From assembly GCA_041744575.1 (NCBI GenBank), contig JBGTKP010000021.1:1-64000 (forward strand): a stretch of 64,000 nucleotides of DNA. The letters are read 5' to 3'. A model generated the notes under the pieces. It saw nothing but the letters and a program-made list of their open reading frames with translations, was not told the origin of the DNA and made no database searches. This document shows positions 42,037 to 51,501 of the stretch, piece after piece. This stretch comes from JTS-RE37 sp041744575 (lineage in GTDB: Bacteria > Bacteroidota > Bacteroidia > Flavobacteriales > Flavobacteriaceae). The translations under genes and the position numbers were made by a program. Each line of letters starts with the position of its first letter. Position 1 is the stretch's first letter.

Positions 42037-42486
42037 ATGAACAAAATAAGAATCACAAAACAGTTCACCTTTGAAACAGGCCATGCCTTATACGGATATG
42101 ACGGGAAATGCCGTAACGTACATGGTCATAGTTATAAATTGTCAGTTACCGTTATTGGCACACCGATTACGGATACCAAAAACGTAAAACTTGGGATGGT
42201 AATTGATTTTGGCGATCTGAAACGGATCATCAGGGAAGAGGTCGTAGATCCTTTTGACCATGCCACTGTATTTAATGCAAATACCCCTCATCTGACACTT
42301 GCCAGAGAACTGGAAACCAGAGGGCACAAGGTAATTTTCGCCAATTATCAGCCGACAAGCGAAAATATGGTGGCGGATTTTGCAGAAAAAATCAAGGCGC
42401 GGTTGCCGGAACAGATTGCCTTACATTCCCTGCAATTGCGAGAGACAGAAACTGCCTTCGCCGAATGGCATGCAGAGGACAACTGA
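42037..42486 (+). CDS. queD: 6-carboxytetrahydropterin synthase
   Basis: A 149-residue QueD/6-pyruvoyltetrahydropterin synthase-fold enzyme. The zinc ligands and catalytic Cys appear in FETGHALYGYDGKCRNVHGH, and the pattern Cys-x3-His-Gly-His is that of QueD. VDPFDHATVFN and the late Glu in LRETETAFAEW complete the active site. It converts dihydroneopterin triphosphate to carboxytetrahydropterin for queuosine synthesis. No other queuosine gene is adjacent. Length is slightly over the typical 120-140 residues. Confidence 0.9.
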   Translation: MNKIRITKQFTFETGHALYGYDGKCRNVHGHSYKLSVTVIGTPITDTKNVKLGMVIDFGDLKRIIREEVVDPFDHATVFNANTPHLTLARELETRGHKVIFANYQPTSENMVADFAEKIKARLPEQIALHSLQLRETETAFAEWHAEDN

Positions 42487-42597
42487 AAAAATACTGAACT
42501 ATCCGGACAGAAACCGGAAACACCTCCTGAGCGAATGATTTGTTTTTGTAGGGGACTGATTGTCAATAAAATCCTCAATGTGTAACTTTACCCCTTA

Positions 42598-43383
42598 ATG
42601 GAACCACTCGACCTCCCTGAAGATAAAAAAATCTACTTTGCCAGCGATAATCACCTCGGTGCCCCTTCAAGGGCCATCAGTCTGACACGGGAAAAAATAT
42701 TTGTTGCATGGCTCGACACGATCAAATCTGATGCAGCGGTTCTTTTCCTGCTGGGAGATCTTTTTGATTTCTGGTTCGAATATAAGACCGTTGTTCCCAA
42801 AGGGTTTACACGTACGCTGGGTAAACTTGCCGAACTTTCTGATTCCGGGATACGGATTTTTTATTTTGTTGGAAACCATGACCTGTGGATGGACGGATAC
42901 TTCGAAGAGGAATTGAATATTCCTGTATTTCATAGCCCCATGGAATTTATGGTGAATGACCGCTGTTTTTATATAGGGCACGGGGACGGGCTGGGTCCAG
43001 GGGATAAAGGCTACAAGCGAATGAAAAAATTGTTCACTCACCCCTTGGCCAAATGGAGTTACCGATGGTTACACCCTGACTGGGGGGTACGACTTGCGCA
43101 GTTCTTTTCCGTGAAAAATAAACTAATATCAGGGGATGAAGACATCAAGTTTCTGGGCGAAGACCGGGAATGGCTCGTGCAATATGCCCGCAAAAAACTG
43201 AAAACCCGACACTATGACTATTTTGTTTTCGGACATCGGCATCTGCCCCTTGAAATAACGCTTTCCCCCAGCTCTACCTATATCAACCTCGGGGATTGGA
43301 TTACCTTTTTTACCTATGCCGTTTTTGATCATACCGGACTCCGTCTTGAAAAGTTTTCAGATCCTTCGGCTGAGAACCGTTAG
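42598..43383 (+). CDS. lpxH: UDP-2,3-diacylglucosamine diphosphatase
   Basis: A 261-residue metallophosphoesterase of the LpxH type, hydrolysing UDP-2,3-diacylglucosamine to lipid X in lipid A synthesis at the inner face of the membrane. All five metallophosphoesterase motifs are seen: FASDNHLG, LLGDLFDFWFE, VGNHDLW, GHGDGLGPGD and VFGHRHLP. The stop overlaps the recJ stop on the other strand by four bases, so transcripts converge with no terminator space between them. Confidence 0.93.
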   Translation: MEPLDLPEDKKIYFASDNHLGAPSRAISLTREKIFVAWLDTIKSDAAVLFLLGDLFDFWFEYKTVVPKGFTRTLGKLAELSDSGIRIFYFVGNHDLWMDGYFEEELNIPVFHSPMEFMVNDRCFYIGHGDGLGPGDKGYKRMKKLFTHPLAKWSYRWLHPDWGVRLAQFFSVKNKLISGDEDIKFLGEDREWLVQYARKKLKTRHYDYFVFGHRHLPLEITLSPSSTYINLGDWITFFTYAVFDHTGLRLEKFSDPSAENR

Positions 43384-45074
43384 TGGGGTGCAATATCTTT
43401 CAATTTAAGCTGGAGGCTTCTCCTGCCCTGCCACTCATTTTCTTCTAGTGAAAAAACGGCGGAAAATTTTTTTCTATCCGCGGCTACCTCAAGTTTATGA
43501 CCCAAATTAAAACCAATGGCCCCAACCGGCACTGACCCGGGTTGTACAACACTCATTTTCAAATGCAGACTCCCGGATCCCACCGTTTTTGCGAACCCTG
43601 TATCCGAAAGGGAACCGGCCATAAAAACCGGTGGCAAATTGCCGGGTCCAAAAGGGGCAAACTGATCAAGGATCCTGAGGAGCTTCGGCTTAAGATCCTT
43701 CATTTCTACCCTCGCATCAATTGTCAATTCCTGGGTACGCAAAACAGGATCCATCCTCAGCGCGACCACTTCTTCAAACCGCTTCTTGAATTTTATGAAC
43801 TGTGTCTCACTAAGGGTAAGTCCCGCAGCATATTTATGTCCTCCAAATTGCTCTATCGTTTCTGAACATTCCTCAAGGGCTTCATAGATATCAAACCCAT
43901 TTACAGATCTTGCGGATGCCGCCAGTTTGTCCCCGCTTTTTGTGAAAACGAGGGTGGGGCGGTAATACGTTTCGATAAGCCTGGAGGCAACTATTCCGAT
44001 AACCCCTTTGTGCCAGGATTCTTTGTACACCACCGTCGTATAATCATCCTCTTCCTTGTTTGATCGGATCTGTTCCAGGGCCTCCAGTGTGATTTCCTGG
44101 TCCAGGCCTTTCCTTTCCGTATTGAACTGTTCAATGGCTGCAGCGAACTCAGACGCTTTGTCAACGTCCTGCACAGTAAGCAGATCCACGGCGTGTTGTC
44201 CGTGCTTCATCCTGCCCGCGGCGTTGATCCTTGGGGCAATCAAAAACACCACATCGATGATTGTCAGTACTTTTTTGTTGATCTGGTTCAGAATAGCACC
44301 GAACCCAACCCTCGGACATTCATTGATCACCTTAAGGCCGAAATAGGCGAGGACCCGGTTCTCGCCGGTCATTGGAACAATGTCAGCACCGATGGCCGCA
44401 GCCACAAGATCGAGATATGGCCATAATTCTTCTACCTTTACATTCCTTCGGCCGGCCAGGGCCTGAATAAGTTTAAATCCAATCCCACAGCCGCATAGTT
44501 CCTCGTAGGGATATCCGCAATCTGCCCTCTTCGGATCGAGAACGGCGATGGCTTCAGGGAGCTGAGGTCCGGGGCGGTGATGGTCACAAATAATAAAATC
44601 GATTCCCAGCTTTCGGGCATATGCCACCTTGTCAATGGCCTTTATTCCACAATCCAGCGCAATGATCAGGGTAATATCGTTATCAGAGGCATAATCGATT
44701 CCCTGGTACGAAATGCCATATCCCTCAGAATAACGGTCCGGAATATACGTGGCCACACTGGAAGTGAGTTTCAGCAAATAAGAAGAAACCAGTGCCACTG
44801 CAGTAGTACCGTCCACATCATAGTCCCCGTAAATGAGGATATGCTCATTCCTGGAAATTGCCAGCTCAATCCTTGTTACCGCTGCATCCATATCCTTCAT
44901 TAGAAATGGATCGTGAAGGTGGGCCAGTTCCGGTCGAAAGAATCTTTTTGCCTCTTCGTAATTCCTGATCCCGCGTTGAAAGAGAAGTTGGGCGACCAGG
45001 GGTGTTACATTCAAAGAGTGAATCAATGGGGCAAGTGCCTCTTCTTCGATTTTTGGTTTCAAGGTCCAGCGCAT
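43380..45074 (-). CDS. recJ: Single-stranded-DNA-specific exonuclease RecJ
   Basis: A 564-residue DHH-family 5'-3' exonuclease for recombination and mismatch repair. Motif I is YGDYDVDGTTAVAL near residue 80, the DHH signature is ICDHHRPGPQLPEA, and the DHHA1 domain contains QFGGHKYAAGLTL. The OB-like C-terminal domain (FAPFGPGNLPPVFMAG) is present. Length is normal. It complements the AddA/AddB-like pair and DinB as a repair function in this window. The gene is alone on its strand. Confidence 0.95.
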   Translation of the reverse strand: MRWTLKPKIEEEALAPLIHSLNVTPLVAQLLFQRGIRNYEEAKRFFRPELAHLHDPFLMKDMDAAVTRIELAISRNEHILIYGDYDVDGTTAVALVSSYLLKLTSSVATYIPDRYSEGYGISYQGIDYASDNDITLIIALDCGIKAIDKVAYARKLGIDFIICDHHRPGPQLPEAIAVLDPKRADCGYPYEELCGCGIGFKLIQALAGRRNVKVEELWPYLDLVAAAIGADIVPMTGENRVLAYFGLKVINECPRVGFGAILNQINKKVLTIIDVVFLIAPRINAAGRMKHGQHAVDLLTVQDVDKASEFAAAIEQFNTERKGLDQEITLEALEQIRSNKEEDDYTTVVYKESWHKGVIGIVASRLIETYYRPTLVFTKSGDKLAASARSVNGFDIYEALEECSETIEQFGGHKYAAGLTLSETQFIKFKKRFEEVVALRMDPVLRTQELTIDARVEMKDLKPKLLRILDQFAPFGPGNLPPVFMAGSLSDTGFAKTVGSGSLHLKMSVVQPGSVPVGAIGFNLGHKLEVAADRKKFSAVFSLEENEWQGRRSLQLKLKDIAPH

Positions 45075-45186
45075 TCGACAGATTCTGTAACTTTTCTAAT
45101 ATACCTGCAGGTCCCGCAATATCCATGCAATCGTTCGCGGAATATCCGGAGTACGCCTGCCTTGCAATCTTTCATTGTTAAAGGCG

Positions 45187-45618
45187 CTATGCCGTCTTGT
45201 GGAACAACGTCCTGATCTGGAGTTTGGCAAAGCTGCGGAACATTTCCATTACTCCGCAGTATTTCTCTACGGATAGATTTACGGCCTTCTTAAGGCTTTT
45301 CTCATTCAGGTCCGGGCCGTGGAAATGAAAATCTATGCTTACTTCATTATAATATCGGGGATGCGATTCTGTAAGCCGGGCATCGACTTCTATATTAAAT
45401 TCTTCCACCTCCAGTTTCATTTTCCGGATCAGCGCAGCGACATCGAGCCCGGAACAACCTGCCAGACTGGAAAGCATCAGGGCCTTTGGTCTGTATCCCT
45501 GCCCTTCACCTCCGTCTTCGGGGCTGGCATCAATTTTTAGCGTGATCCCGGAGGGATTGGTGCCTTCAAAAGCCATCTGTCCCAACCATTTCAAGCTAAT
45601 TTGATTTGTCGTGCTCAT
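45187..45618 (-). CDS. OsmC-family redox protein
   Basis: A 143-residue OsmC/YhfA-like protein. The two redox-active cysteines are Cys54 in LAGCSGLDVAAL and a later one in VEKYCGVMEMF. OsmC proteins detoxify organic hydroperoxides or handle reactive sulfur species. No export signal is present. A full -7 box lies 23 bases upstream, between this gene and the divergent peroxidase-like gene at 45666, which is also of the redox type. The two may share regulation. Confidence 0.9.
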   Translation of the reverse strand: MSTTNQISLKWLGQMAFEGTNPSGITLKIDASPEDGGEGQGYRPKALMLSSLAGCSGLDVAALIRKMKLEVEEFNIEVDARLTESHPRYYNEVSIDFHFHGPDLNEKSLKKAVNLSVEKYCGVMEMFRSFAKLQIRTLFHKTA

Positions 45619-45640
45619 ATTTTTTGTTTCTTGCAGAGGA

Positions 45641-45648
45641 CAAAAATA
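45641..45648 (-). promoter_or_regulatory. -7 box of the osmC-like gene
   Basis: TATTTTTG on the minus strand, a full TAnnTTTG match, 22 bases upstream of the start at 45618. The -33 element is not evident. Confidence 0.5.
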
Positions 45649-45665
45649 CGATAAAATAAAGGACT

Positions 45666-46256
45666 ATGCCCCTCGTTACTCCCCTTGACCCGGATCAGGA
45701 TCCTGAAACAAAACGCCTCGCGTCCTTCTTTAATGAAACCCTGGGTTTTTGTCCGAATTCGGTACTTACAATGCAGCACAGGCCCGCCATCTCAAAAGCA
45801 TTTATAGAATTAAACAAGGCGGTAATGGCCAATGAAGGCAACGTTACTTCCGCTCTGAAAAGAATGATTGCCTGGGTGAGCAGTGACGCTGCGGGCTGCA
45901 GGTACTGTCAGGCGCATGCAATCAGAGCGGCAGAGCGTTATGGGGCCGAATCATCCAGGCTGGAACACCTTTGGGAATACAGGAAACATGAAGCGTTTAC
46001 AGAGGCGGAACGAGCCGCCCTCGATTTTGCACTCGCGGCATCCAGGGTGCCCAATGGCGTTGATTCCAGGCTCAGGGAAAGATTATATCTTCATTGGAAT
46101 GAAGGGGAGATTGTCGAGATGCTGGGGGTAATTTCCCTCTTTGGATACCTGAACCGATGGAATGATTCCATGGCCACCACTTTAGAAGAAGGAGCCATTG
46201 AAAGCGGGCTGAAATATTTGGGGCAGCGGGGCTGGGAAAAGGGTAAACATCAGTAA
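45666..46256 (+). CDS. Carboxymuconolactone decarboxylase/AhpD-type peroxidase-related protein
   Basis: A 196-residue all-helical protein of the AhpD-like group. The redox motif is CRYCQAHAIRAAERYG near residue 79, a Cys-x-x-Cys with downstream His as in alkylhydroperoxidase D. The preceding LKRMIAWVSSDAAG and following helices fit the fold. Such proteins reduce peroxides or transfer reducing power, although many are uncharacterised. It diverges from the OsmC-like gene and precedes the adenine deaminase gene by 45 bases. Confidence 0.9.
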   Translation: MPLVTPLDPDQDPETKRLASFFNETLGFCPNSVLTMQHRPAISKAFIELNKAVMANEGNVTSALKRMIAWVSSDAAGCRYCQAHAIRAAERYGAESSRLEHLWEYRKHEAFTEAERAALDFALAASRVPNGVDSRLRERLYLHWNEGEIVEMLGVISLFGYLNRWNDSMATTLEEGAIESGLKYLGQRGWEKGKHQ

Positions 46257-46301
46257 TTGCACTGGTTTACTGCTGCAATAATATTTAGACCGTTTTAACG
46301 A

Positions 46302-47936
46302 ATGAAGAAGGTTACTGGGCAGGTAATAGATATTCAAAATCATCGGATTTACCCCGGGGAAATTACCATGGCTCACGGTAAAATAATCTCTATTCGCGAA
46401 AAAAAGCATAAGGAGAACACCTACCTGCTTCCGGGCTTTATAGATGCCCATATCCATATAGAAAGCTCCATGCTGATCCCATCTGAATTTGCCAGAATGG
46501 CAGTCCTTCACGGTACCGTCGCAACGGTTTCAGATCCTCATGAAATCGCAAATGTCCTCGGAATCCCTGGGGTAGAATTTATGATAAACAATGGACGGAA
46601 GACGCCGTTTAAATTTCATTTTGGCGCTCCTTCCTGTGTGCCGGCCACCTCGTTTGAAACAGCCGGAGCATGCATTGATGCGGAAGACATACGAAAACTG
46701 ATGGCTTTACCCGATATCCATTACCTGGCTGAGGTTATGGACTATCCGGCGGTTCTTTCAGGACAAGACGAAATTCTTAAGAAAATCGCGTGTGCAAAGG
46801 CTTTGGGAAAGCCGGTGGATGGCCATGCTCCGGGACTAAGAGGAAAAGATTGCCAAAAATACATAGGCGTAGGCATCAGTACGGACCACGAATGTACAAC
46901 TATGGAAGAAGCCCTGGAAAAGCTTCAATATGGGATGAAAATCCTTATCAGGGAAGGTAGTGCAGCTAAAAATTTTGAGAGCCTGATTGGCCTGCTTCCG
47001 CAACATTATGAGAACCTCATGTTCTGTTCCGACGACAAGCATCCAAATGAGCTCGTATCCGGTCATATCAATCAACTTTGTGCGCGGGCGACTGCCATGG
47101 GAATGGACTTGTTCAAGGTGCTGCAGGTGGCCTGCGTGAATCCGGTCTCACATTATGGAATGAATGTCGGTCAACTTCGGGAAGGGGACCCGGCCGATTT
47201 TATCCGCGTTGAGGATCTGAATGATTTCCGGGTCATGCAAACCTATATTGACGGAGAAATGGTAATGGACAGGGGAAGATCCATCATTGCCAGCGTTCCT
47301 GAGGAACATTTGAATAATTTCGGCATCAAGCCCAAAAAACCAACTGATTTTTATGTACCAGACAGACAGGGGAAGATCAGAGTGATCGTAGCTACAGATG
47401 GAGCGCTCTCAACTCAGGAAATTTTTGCAAAAACAGGCACGATAGATGGTGGACTCTGTTCGGACCCCGATCGCGATTTGTTGAAGATAACTGTGGTCAA
47501 TCGTTACCGGGAGGCCCCCCCGGCCATCGGATTTGTAAAAAACTTCGGATTGCGTTATGGCGCTATTGCCAGCTGTGTGTCGCATGACTCCCACAATATT
47601 ATTTCTGTGGGCACCTCAGATGAGATGCTTTGTAAGGCAGTGAACCTGATCATTCAAAATAAGGGAGGTATCTGCGCGGTGGATGAGGACAACCAAAATG
47701 AACTTAAATTGGAGGTGGGGGGGTTAATGAGCGGGGCAGACGCCTGGCAAACCGCAAGGTCCTATGAGTCTCTGGATGCCATTGCAAAAAAAATGGGAGC
47801 TACCCTGAGTGCGCCATTCATGACCTTGTCCTTTATGGCCCTTTTGGTGATTCCAGATCTGAAGCTCTCAGACATGGGGCTTTTCAGCAGCAAACTATTT
47901 AATTTCGTGCCACTTCAAGATCCTGACTATGTATAG
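46302..47936 (+). CDS. ade: Adenine deaminase
   Basis: A 544-residue amidohydrolase that converts adenine to hypoxanthine in purine salvage. Metal-binding motifs are GFIDAHIHIESSM, VSDPHEIANVLG, GHAPGLRGKDCQKYI and FCSDDKHPNEL. The C-terminal domain continues through VGLIIQNK-like strands to LMALLVIPDLK. Length and motif order match the AdeC group rather than the adenosine-deaminase-type enzymes. No purine transporter is adjacent. Confidence 0.95.
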   Translation: MKKVTGQVIDIQNHRIYPGEITMAHGKIISIREKKHKENTYLLPGFIDAHIHIESSMLIPSEFARMAVLHGTVATVSDPHEIANVLGIPGVEFMINNGRKTPFKFHFGAPSCVPATSFETAGACIDAEDIRKLMALPDIHYLAEVMDYPAVLSGQDEILKKIACAKALGKPVDGHAPGLRGKDCQKYIGVGISTDHECTTMEEALEKLQYGMKILIREGSAAKNFESLIGLLPQHYENLMFCSDDKHPNELVSGHINQLCARATAMGMDLFKVLQVACVNPVSHYGMNVGQLREGDPADFIRVEDLNDFRVMQTYIDGEMVMDRGRSIIASVPEEHLNNFGIKPKKPTDFYVPDRQGKIRVIVATDGALSTQEIFAKTGTIDGGLCSDPDRDLLKITVVNRYREAPPAIGFVKNFGLRYGAIASCVSHDSHNIISVGTSDEMLCKAVNLIIQNKGGICAVDEDNQNELKLEVGGLMSGADAWQTARSYESLDAIAKKMGATLSAPFMTLSFMALLVIPDLKLSDMGLFSSKLFNFVPLQDPDYV

Positions 47937-47969
47937 GAACAGGATCAAATGAAATGCTATCGCCCACCC

Positions 47970-48641
47970 TTATTTCTTACCGGCAACCACGATAACAATT
48001 TCACCCTTTGCAGGATGATTGGAATAATAACCTAAAACTTCTGAAATGCTTCCCCTTCGTGTCTCTTCATATAGTTTAGTGAGTTCTCTGCAAACAGCCA
48101 TAGGTCGGTCCGCCCCGAACACTGACAAAAACTGATCCAGCGTTTTCAATAATTTATGTGGAGATTCATAGAAAATCATCGTTCTGCTTTCTTCTGACAG
48201 TTGTTCGAGTCTTGTTTTTCTCCCTTTCTTAAGGGGTAAAAATCCTTCAAATACAAATCGATCACTGGGTAATCCGCTTACGACAAGTGCCGGGGTAAAC
48301 GCCGTAGCCCCCGGAAGGCATTCTACCCCAATACCGTTGGCGATACATTCCCTGGTAAGTAAGTACCCGGGGTCAGATATCCCGGGCGTTCCTGCATCCG
48401 AAATCAAGGCCAGGCTGGCCCCCTCCTTTAATTTTCGGACCAATCCTTCAACCGCCCTGTGTTCATTATGCATATGATGACTTTGCATGGGCGTTTTTAT
48501 ATCATAGTGGTGGAGTAGCTTTCCACTTGTCCGTGTATCCTCACAAAGGACAAGATCTGCTTCTTTCAAAATACGCACCGCACGGAAAGTGATGTCCTCA
48601 AGGTTTCCGACAGGCGTGGGTACCAAAAATAACTTACCCAT
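47970..48641 (-). CDS. rsmI: 16S rRNA (cytidine(1402)-2'-O)-methyltransferase
   Basis: A 223-residue SAM-dependent methyltransferase of the tetrapyrrole methylase fold that modifies C1402 of 16S rRNA in the decoding centre. Signatures are LFLVPTPVGNLEDITFRAV at the start, ADLVLCEDTRTSGKLL, LISDAGTPGISDPGYLL and LPGATAFTPALVVSGLP. The ATG at 48641 gives this standard N-terminus; upstream codons add an unlikely leader. The ade gene converges on it. Confidence 0.95.
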   Translation of the reverse strand: MGKLFLVPTPVGNLEDITFRAVRILKEADLVLCEDTRTSGKLLHHYDIKTPMQSHHMHNEHRAVEGLVRKLKEGASLALISDAGTPGISDPGYLLTRECIANGIGVECLPGATAFTPALVVSGLPSDRFVFEGFLPLKKGRKTRLEQLSEESRTMIFYESPHKLLKTLDQFLSVFGADRPMAVCRELTKLYEETRRGSISEVLGYYSNHPAKGEIVIVVAGKK

Positions 48642-48818
48642 TCCCCGGATTATTAAATAGAGGAGCAGCATATATTGGGTGATGCTGTCTGTGCTCTTGT
48701 CTGATCATTGCACGGAAAAAATAGGAGGAGCCGATGACAGGAACCGGGAAGGTCGCGGGGTTGACGGCTAGGCCAAAGGAAATGTTTAAGGAATCCAAAA
48801 TAAGCACTCCATTGAAAT

Positions 48819-49508
48819 TCAGGAAAATCTTCTGGAAATCAATACCAGAAACCGGGTTGCATACTCTTCCTTACCAACCCAGTGATTATAATCCGGCTTG
48901 ACGAGATTCTCAATAAAAGCGATGGATCGTTCCTCTGTATCAATGGTCCCCAGTTGTGAAATGACCCTGTTGAAATCTTCAGTGCTGTTATTAAAGAGAT
49001 GCTTTACAAAGGCCAGTCGGTCGTTAAGCCCTATTGACAGTTCTTTTTTTACCAACTGGTCATTTAAGGATCTGGTTTTTATGTCTTCCCGTTGTCTTTT
49101 TTTGACTTCCTGGCCTATATGTTCGTTATCGTTTTTCATATAGTCCTTCTTTGCCACAAATTCTGCAAATAGCTGATCCACTTCGCCGCTGACGGGCATC
49201 TCAGATACCATATCCTTGATCGTATCTATTCCGGGGATGATAATGTCCTCCTCGTGGGGATTGCTTTCAGGCACCTGTTTATTCTCGTTCATGACGGCGT
49301 TCGCCATTTTCTCAAACTTGGAAGCCAGGGTATTCTTTGATACATCTATTTCCACGTCGTTCAACTTCTCATCAATAAATTTCAGGACCACCAGCTTTTC
49401 ATAAAGATTTTTTGCAGCCTCGTATAACTCCGGAATTTCTTTCATTCCCCTTGAGGTAATGATGTCCGTAGACAACTTAATCAATTCCTCCTTCAATTTT
49501 CGCTTCAT
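48819..49508 (-). CDS. Conserved hypothetical protein, soluble and helical
   Basis: A 229-residue protein not assigned to a characterised family. It is highly charged and helical throughout (KRKLKEELIKLS, NLYEKLVVLKFIDEKL), and the C-terminus reads HWVGKEEYATRFLVLISRRF. No signal peptide, membrane helix or catalytic motif is visible. Similar proteins occur in flavobacteria, from memory and untested. A -7 box lies 66 bases upstream. It could be a protein-protein adaptor; this is inference. Confidence 0.75.
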   Translation of the reverse strand: MKRKLKEELIKLSTDIITSRGMKEIPELYEAAKNLYEKLVVLKFIDEKLNDVEIDVSKNTLASKFEKMANAVMNENKQVPESNPHEEDIIIPGIDTIKDMVSEMPVSGEVDQLFAEFVAKKDYMKNDNEHIGQEVKKRQREDIKTRSLNDQLVKKELSIGLNDRLAFVKHLFNNSTEDFNRVISQLGTIDTEERSIAFIENLVKPDYNHWVGKEEYATRFLVLISRRFS

Positions 49509-49574
49509 CTCTTTTTATTTAACCTCAACCACAATGGTGCTTCTTTTTTAATACTTTTATAGACAAGTATATTT

Positions 49575-49582
49575 CAAATTTA
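49575..49582 (-). promoter_or_regulatory. -7 box of the hypothetical gene
   Basis: TAAATTTG on the minus strand, a full TAnnTTTG match, in the intergenic region shared with tdk. It lies 66 bases before the hypothetical gene start. Confidence 0.45.
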
Positions 49583-49620
49583 TAACGCCGAAGCCAGCCA
49601 GTTTCGTCTAAAATTACAAA

Positions 49621-50274
49621 ATGTTTCTCGAAAACACTGTTAATCATAAAGAACAATTCGGATGGATAGAAGTCATCTGCGGTTCCATGTTTTCAGGAAA
49701 AACGGAAGAGCTTATCCGCAGGTTGAAGCGGGCAAAATTCGCCAGGCAGAAGGTGGAAATCTTTAAGCCCATCGTAGATACAAGGTATCATGAAGCAATG
49801 GTGGTATCTCACGACGAGAATGAGATCCGATCCACCCCAGTTCCGGCAGCCGCCAATATACGCCTGCTTGCGGATGACTGTGATGTGGTTGGAATTGACG
49901 AAGCCCAGTTTTTTGATGATGAGATCGTTTCCGTTTGCAATGACCTGGCCAACCAGGGGGTTCGTGTGGTGATCGCAGGTCTTGATATGGACTTCAAGGG
50001 TCATCCTTTTGGTCCCATGCCGGCGCTGATGGCAACTGCGGAGTACGTGACCAAAGTACATGCCATTTGCACCAGGACAGGAAATCTCGCGAATTATAGC
50101 TTTCGCAAGTCGAGCAGTGAAAAATTGGTCGTCCTTGGTGAAACCGGCGAATATGAACCATTAAGCAGGGCAGCATTTTATAAAGCGATGCTCACAGAAA
50201 AAATAAATCAGATGGAAGTGCAGATGGAAGAGGTGGTGCAGGTACCCGGATTGCGGAAAGGCGTAAAAAATTAA
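49621..50274 (+). CDS. tdk: Thymidine kinase
   Basis: A 217-residue type II thymidine kinase for nucleoside salvage. The P-loop GSMFSGKT is at residues 21-28 and the catalytic Glu is in GIDEAQFF (Glu94). The lasso region is unusual: where many type II kinases have Cys-x-x-Cys, this has HAICTRTG (Cys150, Thr153), and the later Cys position reads PLSR. Most of the structural zinc ligands therefore appear absent. Otherwise length and motifs are standard. The alr gene follows on the same strand. Confidence 0.94.
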   Translation: MFLENTVNHKEQFGWIEVICGSMFSGKTEELIRRLKRAKFARQKVEIFKPIVDTRYHEAMVVSHDENEIRSTPVPAAANIRLLADDCDVVGIDEAQFFDDEIVSVCNDLANQGVRVVIAGLDMDFKGHPFGPMPALMATAEYVTKVHAICTRTGNLANYSFRKSSSEKLVVLGETGEYEPLSRAAFYKAMLTEKINQMEVQMEEVVQVPGLRKGVKN

Positions 50275-50306
50275 ATAACTCCTCCTTCCGACCTTAAATC
50301 ATTTCA

Positions 50307-51422
50307 ATGCCAAAAACTACGGAAACTGTCCTGGAGATCGATCTGAAAGCGCTGGAAGACAATTATAATTACCTAAGGTCAAAATTATATTCCACAACCC
50401 GGTTCCTTGCGGTAGTTAAGGCTTTTGGATATGGCAGCGGCGCACAGGAGGTCTCTAAAAAACTGGCATCGCTTGGGGTAGATTATTTTGCTGTCGCCTA
50501 CGGGAAGGAGGGGGTGTCTCTTCGGGATGCCGGCATTAATACCCCTGTCCTGGTCCTGCACCCCTTGCCGGTGAGTTTCGAAACCCTCATAGATCGCTGC
50601 CTTGAACCAAGTATCTATAGTATTCAGGTGCTTCGGGAATTTGAGAGACTGGTATCGGCCAGGGGATTGCTTGATTATCCAATTCACCTGAAGTTGAATA
50701 CAGGCCTTAACAGACTTGGATTCAACGAAGGGTTTTTGGAAGAAGTCGGAACGTTTTTAAGAGAAAGTAAGGCTTTAAAGGTTATTTCCGTTTTCTCACA
50801 TCTGGCAGCCTCGGAAGATGAGGAGGAAGCCATTTTCACCCACTCGCAGCTCGAAAGATATATAAGCATGGCTTCCCTGACGGATAGCTTACTCGGGTAC
50901 CGGCCATTCCGTCATGTATTAAACACTTCGGGGATTTTGAACTATCCGGAAGCTCAGTTTGATATGGTCAGAAGTGGCATTGGACTTTACGGATATGGTA
51001 ATGATGTCAGGTGGGATGCGGAATTAAAACCCATTGCCACCCTGAAAACCATAATTTCACAAATTCACGACATTCGTCCCGGGGAGACGGTAGGATATAA
51101 CCGGGCTTATAAAACTGTGATGCCCAGAAAAACCGCAACGCTGCCTGTTGGACACGCTGACGGGATCGGGCGTCATTACGGGAAGGGGACTTCCTTTGTA
51201 TTTGTCCATGGCGTACCGGCACGTATTATTGGAAATGTCTGTATGGATATGATCATGATCGATGTGACGGAAATTAGTTGTGAAGAAGGAGACGAAGTGA
51301 TTATATTCGGTTCCGGACATTCTGCAGAAGAACTGGCTGCCTCCGGGGGTACCATATCTTATGAATTGCTGACAGGGATTTCTCCCAGGGTCCGTCGAAT
51401 TTATAAATCGAACACTTCTTAA
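50307..51422 (+). CDS. alr: Alanine racemase
   Basis: A 371-residue fold-type III PLP enzyme that makes D-alanine for peptidoglycan. The PLP lysine is in FLAVVKAFGYGSG, and the catalytic Tyr is in GETVGYNRAY. NVCMDMIMIDV and the substrate-binding RSGIGLYGYG are present. Length is normal. No alanine ligase is adjacent. It starts 32 bases after tdk on the same strand and may be cotranscribed. Confidence 0.95.
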   Translation: MPKTTETVLEIDLKALEDNYNYLRSKLYSTTRFLAVVKAFGYGSGAQEVSKKLASLGVDYFAVAYGKEGVSLRDAGINTPVLVLHPLPVSFETLIDRCLEPSIYSIQVLREFERLVSARGLLDYPIHLKLNTGLNRLGFNEGFLEEVGTFLRESKALKVISVFSHLAASEDEEEAIFTHSQLERYISMASLTDSLLGYRPFRHVLNTSGILNYPEAQFDMVRSGIGLYGYGNDVRWDAELKPIATLKTIISQIHDIRPGETVGYNRAYKTVMPRKTATLPVGHADGIGRHYGKGTSFVFVHGVPARIIGNVCMDMIMIDVTEISCEEGDEVIIFGSGHSAEELAASGGTISYELLTGISPRVRRIYKSNTS

Positions 51423-51501
51423 ATTTTACTATGAAATACATGCTATATTTAATTACTTTGTAATCGTACTCAACTGAATTTTCATTGTAAACACTTTAAC
51501 C

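Noticed and set aside
48734..48892. A frame of about 52 codons starting after an AGGAGG-like sequence.
   Set aside because: It overlaps the 3' end of the hypothetical gene on the opposite strand, has no recognisable features, and ends in that gene's antisense codons.
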